20,286 nt of DNA from Candidatus Zhuqueibacterota bacterium 4484_219. Its GTDB lineage: Bacteria; Zhuqueibacterota; JdFR-76; 4484-219. Position numbers and translations under genes: made by a program. This document shows positions 16,037 to 20,286 of the stretch, one piece after another (within the stretch, counting starts at the first letter, position 1; each line of letters starts with the position of its first letter). The notes beneath the pieces are model-generated. The model searched no databases. It was not told where the DNA came from and worked only from the letters and a program-made list of their open reading frames with translations. The stretch lies in contig MZGM01000007.1 in the NCBI GenBank assembly GCA_002085035.1, positions 1 to 20,286 on the forward strand, written 5' to 3'.

Positions 16037-17032
16037 ATGAAACCACGTATTCTTAGCGGTATGCGACCATCTGGAAGATTGCATTTAGGGCACTGGTGTG
16101 GTGCGCTGGAAAATTGGGTACATCTACAGGATGACTATGAGAACTATCACCTTGTAGCTGATTGGCATGTGTTAACCACAAATTATGAAAATACGGCTGA
16201 TATCTGGACGCATACTATCGACATGGTCATCGATTGGCTGGCCACAGGAATAGATCCCAACAAAAACGTAATCTTTATTCAATCGCATGTGAAAGAGCAT
16301 GCCGAGTTGCATCTGTTGTTTTCTATGTTGGTAACCGTACCTCGTTTGGAACGGAATCCGACCGTCAAAGAGCAAATTCGCGAGCTACATCTGGAAAATC
16401 GTGTTTCCTATGGACATTTGGGCTATCCAGTACTTCAGGCAGCCGATATTTTAATCTATCGTGCTAATGCTGTACCAGTAGGCGAGGATCAAGTTCCTCA
16501 TGTAGAGCTAACGCGGGAAATTGCTCGACGATTCAATCAACTTTATGGTGAGGTGTTTCCAGAACCAGAGGCATTGGTTACGGAGTTTTCCCGGTTGCCC
16601 GGTCTGGATGGAACGAAAATGAGCAAATCTAAAAACAACGCCATATTGCTTTCTGATGAACCTGAGGAAATTCGTAAAAAGGTAATGATGGCAATTACCG
16701 ATCCATTGAAAGTTCGGCGTGGCGATCCCGGTCGACCCAATGTTTGTACTATATTTAACTATCACAAGAAGTTCAACTCCAGGGAGGTATCGGAAATCGA
16801 AAAAGATTGCCAAAGTGGAGTTTTGGGATGTGTGGCGTGCAAACAAAATTTAGCAGAAAAGTTGACCCAATACCTTGAACCCTTTCGGCACAAACGTCAA
16901 AGTCTTGAAAAAGATCGTGATTATATTCGCCAGGTGCTGGAGCAGGGCAATCGGCAAGCACGCCAACAGGCGGCAGCAACGATGGAACTTGTTCGCCATG
17001 CCATGAAGATTGGCTATATGATGGAGATTTAA
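16037..17032 (+). CDS. trpS: Tryptophan--tRNA ligase
   Basis: Encodes 331 residues, the normal size. Class I synthetase signatures are present: the HIGH-type HLGHW at 16-20 after SGMRPSGRL, and KMSKS at 194-198 in GTKMSKSKNN. GEDQVPH (149-155) and the C-terminal GCVACK are typical of TrpRS. It charges tRNA-Trp with tryptophan using ATP in the cytoplasm. A trpS-scpA-scpB arrangement recurs in several bacterial groups. The gene lies 30 nt after the HNH gene and 26 nt before scpA, so it is probably co-transcribed with both. I see no T-box or trp-type attenuator ahead of it. Confidence 0.97.
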   Translation: MKPRILSGMRPSGRLHLGHWCGALENWVHLQDDYENYHLVADWHVLTTNYENTADIWTHTIDMVIDWLATGIDPNKNVIFIQSHVKEHAELHLLFSMLVTVPRLERNPTVKEQIRELHLENRVSYGHLGYPVLQAADILIYRANAVPVGEDQVPHVELTREIARRFNQLYGEVFPEPEALVTEFSRLPGLDGTKMSKSKNNAILLSDEPEEIRKKVMMAITDPLKVRRGDPGRPNVCTIFNYHKKFNSREVSEIEKDCQSGVLGCVACKQNLAEKLTQYLEPFRHKRQSLEKDRDYIRQVLEQGNRQARQQAAATMELVRHAMKIGYMMEI

Positions 17033-17058
17033 CAGAAGGTTCAAACTGGTTATTTAAT

Positions 17059-17787
17059 ATGTCCTATCATGTTAAACTACAGCATTTTGAAGGTCCCCTC
17101 GATCTCCTCCTTTTTCTAATCAAAAAAAATGAAATTAATATCTATGATATTCCTATTGCTTTAATTACCAAACAGTACCTCGAATACATCAAATTAATGC
17201 AAAGCTTAGACCTGGAGATAGCCAGTGAATTTATTCTAATGGCTGCAACCCTGATCCGTATAAAAGCCCAAATGTTATTGCCTAAACCTGCTTTATCTGA
17301 AATAAATGAAGAAATAGAAGATCCACGCCAAGAGTTAGTAGCCCAGTTATTAGAATATAAGAAATACAAAGAGATTGCTGGTTCTTTAGCTCGTCGGGAA
17401 AACTTTCAGCGCTTACTCTTTCCTCGTGGCATGACCGACTCTTTTGCCGACGATGGCAGCGTAACTGTACCTCGGATGGGGGAAGTAACATTGTTCGATT
17501 TGTTAGCTGCTTTCCACCAGGCCATGCAGCGGCTGAAAACAACGCAACCTCAGCGAATAGAAATTCCCACGGTTTCTCTTGAAGAACAGGTCGATTTTAT
17601 TTTGCGGCGTCTTCAAGAAAAAGACCAGCTTACATTTTGTGAATTAGTGCAAGATATTACCGAACGAGTAGTGTTAGTAACGACTTTTATAGCCTTACTG
17701 GAACTGATGAGACGTCAGGAAGTAGTAATAAAACAGAAACAAGTATTTGACCAAATTTGGATTTTTAGGGTACATCTGCAAAACTGA
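17059..17787 (+). CDS. scpA: Segregation and condensation protein A (kleisin)
   Basis: Encodes 242 residues. The N-terminal motif LQHFEGPLDLLLFLIKK, followed by INIYDIPIALITKQYLEY, is the ScpA signature that binds the SMC neck. The middle ASEFILMAATLIRIKAQMLL leads to a flexible charged linker and a C-terminal winged-helix region (about 165-240) that contacts the SMC head. ScpA joins two SMC heads and, with ScpB, forms the bacterial condensin needed for chromosome segregation. Its stop is 4 nt before the scpB ATG, consistent with balanced synthesis of the two partners. The ATG has no strong SD. Confidence 0.96.
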   Translation: MSYHVKLQHFEGPLDLLLFLIKKNEINIYDIPIALITKQYLEYIKLMQSLDLEIASEFILMAATLIRIKAQMLLPKPALSEINEEIEDPRQELVAQLLEYKKYKEIAGSLARRENFQRLLFPRGMTDSFADDGSVTVPRMGEVTLFDLLAAFHQAMQRLKTTQPQRIEIPTVSLEEQVDFILRRLQEKDQLTFCELVQDITERVVLVTTFIALLELMRRQEVVIKQKQVFDQIWIFRVHLQN

Positions 17788-17791
17788 TTCT

Positions 17792-18397
17792 ATGGATAAA
17801 AAACAATTAAAAAAGGCTGTAGAAGCAATAATCTTTGCCTCCGATGAACCGGTTTCAATTAACCGCTTGGAAAAACTCTTTCCAGAGGTTAAAAAGGCAG
17901 AAATAGAAAATATTATTGTAGGTCTTAATCGGGAGTATCAAGCTCATGCTTTTACTATTCTAAAAGTTGCTGGTGGATATCAGATGGTCACTAAACCCGA
18001 GTATCATGATTGGGTGAAGCAACTTTATGCTGGGCGAACTCGACCAAGATTATCTACAGCAGCTTTGGAAACTCTTTCGATTATTGCTTACAAACAGCCA
18101 GTTAGTCGTATAGAGATTGAAGCTATCCGGGGAGTAAATTCCGACGGAGTTTTAGGTACCTTATTGGAGCGAGGATTGATTGTTATTAAGGGTAGGGCAG
18201 AAACCGTAGGGCGACCTCTACTATATGGTACCACCGATGAATTTTTAAAATATTTTGGGTTGAACGATCTTGCGGAGTTGCCAAAACCTTCCGAAATTGA
18301 GGCGATGCTGAAAAAACAGGAAACAGCAGAAACAGTAGTTCCAGAAGTTTCTACGTCTGAAGCCTCGCAGTTAAACAAAAAGAATGGGGAAGAGTAA
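17792..18397 (+). CDS. scpB: Segregation and condensation protein B
   Basis: Encodes 201 residues. Two winged-helix domains fit ScpB: the first begins KKAVEAIIFASDEPVS; the second contains the hallmark LSTAALETLSIIAYKQPVSR and IRGVNSDGVLGTLLERGLI. GRPLLYGTTDEFLKYFGL closes the fold, and an acidic, low-complexity tail follows. ScpB dimers bind the ScpA linker in the condensin complex. I chose ATG 17792, which matches normal family N-termini. An in-frame TTG at 17747 would add 15 residues and overlap scpA by 41 nt. No SD is visible at either, so translation may depend on coupling to scpA. Confidence 0.95.
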   Translation: MDKKQLKKAVEAIIFASDEPVSINRLEKLFPEVKKAEIENIIVGLNREYQAHAFTILKVAGGYQMVTKPEYHDWVKQLYAGRTRPRLSTAALETLSIIAYKQPVSRIEIEAIRGVNSDGVLGTLLERGLIVIKGRAETVGRPLLYGTTDEFLKYFGLNDLAELPKPSEIEAMLKKQETAETVVPEVSTSEASQLNKKNGEE

Positions 18398-18480
18398 TTG
18401 AAACAAGCTGTGATGTTAACAAATTACAGTAGGGAGATAATTGCAAAAAGGTTTCTAATATCGCCCTAAATCAGGCAATT

Positions 18481-18515
18481 TATAATGCTAAAGCCCTATT
18501 CTGAGCTGTAAGGGC
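18481..18515 (+). promoter_or_regulatory. Candidate -10 box and leader hairpin before rluB
   Basis: TATAAT (18481-18486) is a perfect -10 match, but I find no good -35 about 17 bp upstream. GCCCT (18493-18497) can pair with AGGGC (18511-18515), which contains most of the rluB SD (AAGGG, 18510-18514), 10 nt before the ATG. If real, the hairpin would hide the SD. The 127-bp gap 18398-18524 otherwise shows no gene or clear terminator. Confidence 0.35.
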
Positions 18516-18524
18516 AAAGACAAA

Positions 18525-19229
18525 ATGATGCGGTTAAACAGGTTTTTGGCAATTGCAGGAATAGCTGCTCGTCGCAAAGCGGACGAGCTTATTCGACAGG
18601 GACGAGTTGCAGTTAATGGACGCTTAGTAGAGAATCCGGGGGTTAGAATCGATGAGTATCAAGATGTTGTAACAGTAGATGGTAAATCGGTAAAGTACTG
18701 CCCTGAATTTGTGTACATTTTGTTGAATAAACCCCGTAATTGTTTGTCTAGTGTGAGTGACAATTTCAAACGTCCCACTGTAGTGGAACTGGTAAACGCT
18801 CCACAGCGGGTTTTTCCAGTAGGACGTTTAGATTTTGATACCGAGGGGGTATTATTATTGACTAATGATGGGCAGCTGGCCTATCGTTTGATGCACCCAC
18901 GCTATGAAGTTGATAAAGTTTATGTAGCAGAACTTGACCGGCCCATCGATACAAAAGACGTATTGAGGTTACGCAAAGGGGTTTCTATTGGTGAGAAAAA
19001 GCCGGTCAGGGCGAGGGTACAGGTAAAAAATTCTCGTAAAGTTGAGTTAACCATCCACGAGGGGAAAAAACGCCAGATCAAAAGGATGCTGAAGAGTTTG
19101 GGCTACCAAGTTCAGGCGTTGCAGCGGACTAAATTTGGAATTTTGGAGTGCAAAGATTTAAAACCAGCGCAATGGCGCTATCTCTCCAGATTTGAAGTAG
19201 AGCAACTGAGAAAATCAGTGGGGCTGTAA
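18525..19229 (+). CDS. rluB: RluB/RsuA-family rRNA pseudouridine synthase
   Basis: Encodes 234 residues. An S4 RNA-binding domain (about 2-60: RLNRFLAIAGIAARRKADELI, RVAVNGR) precedes the catalytic domain with YILLNKPR (64-71) and the signature GRLDFDTEGVLLLTNDG, where D103 is the expected nucleophile. HEGKKRQIKRMLKSLGY is the conserved C-terminal motif. The family converts a specific uridine of 23S (RluB, RluE, RluF) or 16S (RsuA) rRNA to pseudouridine. The position next to scpB and cmk matches genes usually named rluB, but the exact rRNA site is not provable here. ATG 18525 or 18528 are both possible; AAGGG 10 nt upstream favours the first. Confidence 0.9.
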   Translation: MMRLNRFLAIAGIAARRKADELIRQGRVAVNGRLVENPGVRIDEYQDVVTVDGKSVKYCPEFVYILLNKPRNCLSSVSDNFKRPTVVELVNAPQRVFPVGRLDFDTEGVLLLTNDGQLAYRLMHPRYEVDKVYVAELDRPIDTKDVLRLRKGVSIGEKKPVRARVQVKNSRKVELTIHEGKKRQIKRMLKSLGYQVQALQRTKFGILECKDLKPAQWRYLSRFEVEQLRKSVGL

Positions 19230-19295
19230 AGGAACATCCGCCATAAAGTCCACGGCTAAAGTAGATTGTTACGGGTAAAAAAGATTCGTAAGAGG

Positions 19296-19967
19296 ATGGA
19301 CAAAAAGCTAATAATTGCTATCGACGGACCGGCTGGATCAGGAAAAAGTACTACCGCCAAATTACTGGCTCAAAAACTGAACTATCTGTATTTAGATACC
19401 GGGGCTATGTACCGGGCAATTACTTTAAAAGCATTACGACAAAAGATAGATGAACACGATGACCACTCTCTTACAGAACTTGCTGAAAATACCGATATAA
19501 CCCTGATTAATCGGGATGGGGTATTGCATGTTTTACTGGACGGTGAGGATGTGACTGATAAGATTCGCACACCCGAAATTGATCGGGCTATTAGTTATGT
19601 AAGCATGGTACCGGCAGTGCGAAGACGGATGGTGGAGCTACAACGTCAGTTGGGTAAACAGGGAGGAGTAGTGGCAGAGGGACGCGATATTGGTACGGTA
19701 GTTTTCCCTCAAGCAGATTTGAAAATATTTTTGGTTGCCAGTGTGGAAGAACGGGGCAGACGCCGTTGGAAGGAGCTACAAGCGAGAGGAGTTGAAGTAC
19801 CGCTGGAGCAGGTAATCGAGGAAATTCAACGTCGCGACAAGCTGGATTCTTCGCGGAAGCTCAGCCCTCTCAAAAAAGCTCCCGATGCTATCGAAGTGGA
19901 TACTACTAAACTGACTATCCCTCAGCAAGTAGAGGTTATTCTGCAGAAGGTTAGAGAGGTAACTTAG
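19296..19967 (+). CDS. cmk: Cytidylate kinase
   Basis: Encodes 223 residues (227 in E. coli). It has the P-loop DGPAGSGKST near the N-terminus, the CMP-binding LDTGAMYRA, the insert region rich in D and E, EGRDIGTVVFP, the arginine-rich RGRRRWKEL lid area and RRDKLDSSRK with a final DAIEVDTT. It phosphorylates CMP and dCMP with ATP to recycle pyrimidine nucleotides. The start is not settled. ATG 19296 fits family N-termini, but the only SD-like run (AAGAGG) touches it. A TTG at 19266 would add ten basic residues and also lacks an SD. The cmk-plsC neighbourhood is common in bacteria. Confidence 0.95.
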   Translation: MDKKLIIAIDGPAGSGKSTTAKLLAQKLNYLYLDTGAMYRAITLKALRQKIDEHDDHSLTELAENTDITLINRDGVLHVLLDGEDVTDKIRTPEIDRAISYVSMVPAVRRRMVELQRQLGKQGGVVAEGRDIGTVVFPQADLKIFLVASVEERGRRRWKELQARGVEVPLEQVIEEIQRRDKLDSSRKLSPLKKAPDAIEVDTTKLTIPQQVEVILQKVREVT

Positions 19968-20011
19968 TACCCAGAATTTCTGATTAGAGTGAAGAAATAG
20001 TTGCTTTTTCT

Positions 20012-20286
20012 ATGAAACTTTTGTATTTTATAAGTCATACTTTGCTGAATTTCTTGTTTAGGATTTTCTATGGTCTGAAGGTTGTGGGATACAAGCAAGC
20101 ACCTCTTAAAGGTGCTGTAATTGTGGCTGTAAATCATCAATCGTTTTTCGATCCGCTGATAGCCGGAACGGCGGTAGAACGTGAGCTCTATTATTTTGCC
20201 AAGCAAGAGATTTTTCAGACTCCAGTTATTGGAACCTTGGCAAAAGCGCATAATGCCTTTCCGACGAAGCGAGGTTTTTTTGACAT
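20012..20286 (+). CDS. plsC: 1-acyl-sn-glycerol-3-phosphate acyltransferase, N-terminal part
   Basis: The first 91 residues are present; the window ends inside the gene. A hydrophobic N-terminal segment (about 3-20) likely anchors the protein in the membrane. The catalytic HX4D motif of the PlsC family is NHQSFFD (41-47, H42 and D47), and AFPTKRG (82-88) matches the second acyltransferase motif. The enzyme adds the second acyl chain to lysophosphatidic acid to make phosphatidic acid. Its position directly after cmk (44-nt gap) is typical. The later FPEGT motif falls outside the window. No clear SD precedes the ATG. Confidence 0.88.
   Translation, partial: MKLLYFISHTLLNFLFRIFYGLKVVGYKQAPLKGAVIVAVNHQSFFDPLIAGTAVERELYYFAKQEIFQTPVIGTLAKAHNAFPTKRGFFD

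Noticed and set aside
18408..18430. CTGTGAT...ATTACAG imperfect palindrome after scpB, like a CRP/FNR operator
   Set aside because: The half-site spacing does not match CRP or FNR sites, and the symmetry covers only about six positions per side.

Overview
All recognisable genes in this window lie on the + strand, are closely packed, and are bacterial. Three observations suggest a non-Bacteroidota member of the Fibrobacterota-Chlorobiota-Bacteroidota (FCB) side of the tree, for example Calditrichota or a relative. (1) DUF2723 and DUF4837 proteins occur together. (2) Many genes have clear Shine-Dalgarno (SD) sequences, which Bacteroidota mostly lack. (3) One promoter looks like a classical sigma-70 site. 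The base composition is moderately AT-rich. This placement is an inference from gene families, not from a marker phylogeny.

Region 1 (1-13763) is dominated by envelope and glycan genes. In order it holds a SAM-dependent methyltransferase; a likely terminator; a GT4 glycosyltransferase overlapping a large DUF2723/TMEM260-like membrane protein; the remains of a zinc-ribbon methyltransferase that has lost its SAM-binding core; a flippase-like (LPG_synthase_TM) membrane protein; a DUF4837 lipoprotein; an NCS2 nucleobase permease; a PfkB sugar kinase; an RmlD-like reductase; a polyprenyl-phosphate mannose synthase-like GT2; and a GT2 fused to a WbaP-like membrane module whose phosphoglycosyltransferase domain looks degenerate. 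A reasonable reading is that the DPM1-like enzyme makes a lipid-linked sugar and the DUF2723 protein is a candidate acceptor-side glycosyltransferase that uses it. The other enzymes would build or modify surface sugars.

Region 2 (13771-15383) is lipid and small housekeeping genes: accA (acetyl-CoA carboxylase alpha), a hotdog acyl-CoA thioesterase, and a 54-residue Trm112/UPF0434-like zinc-ribbon protein.

Region 3 (15421-20286) opens with the best promoter in the window. It then runs HNH endonuclease-like gene, trpS, scpA, scpB, an rluB-type pseudouridine synthase, cmk, and the start of plsC, cut by the window end. scpA-scpB-rluB-cmk-plsC is a widely recurring housekeeping order covering chromosome segregation, 23S rRNA modification, CMP recycling and phospholipid synthesis.

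I see no tRNA, rRNA, CRISPR, transposase or attachment site. No gene-free stretch exceeds 300 bases; the longest are 8811-8940, 18398-18524 and 15384-15502. I do not see a clearly new defence or mobile system. The best leads are the possible lipid-linked mannosylation set, the GT2/degenerate-PGT fusion and the decayed methyltransferase.
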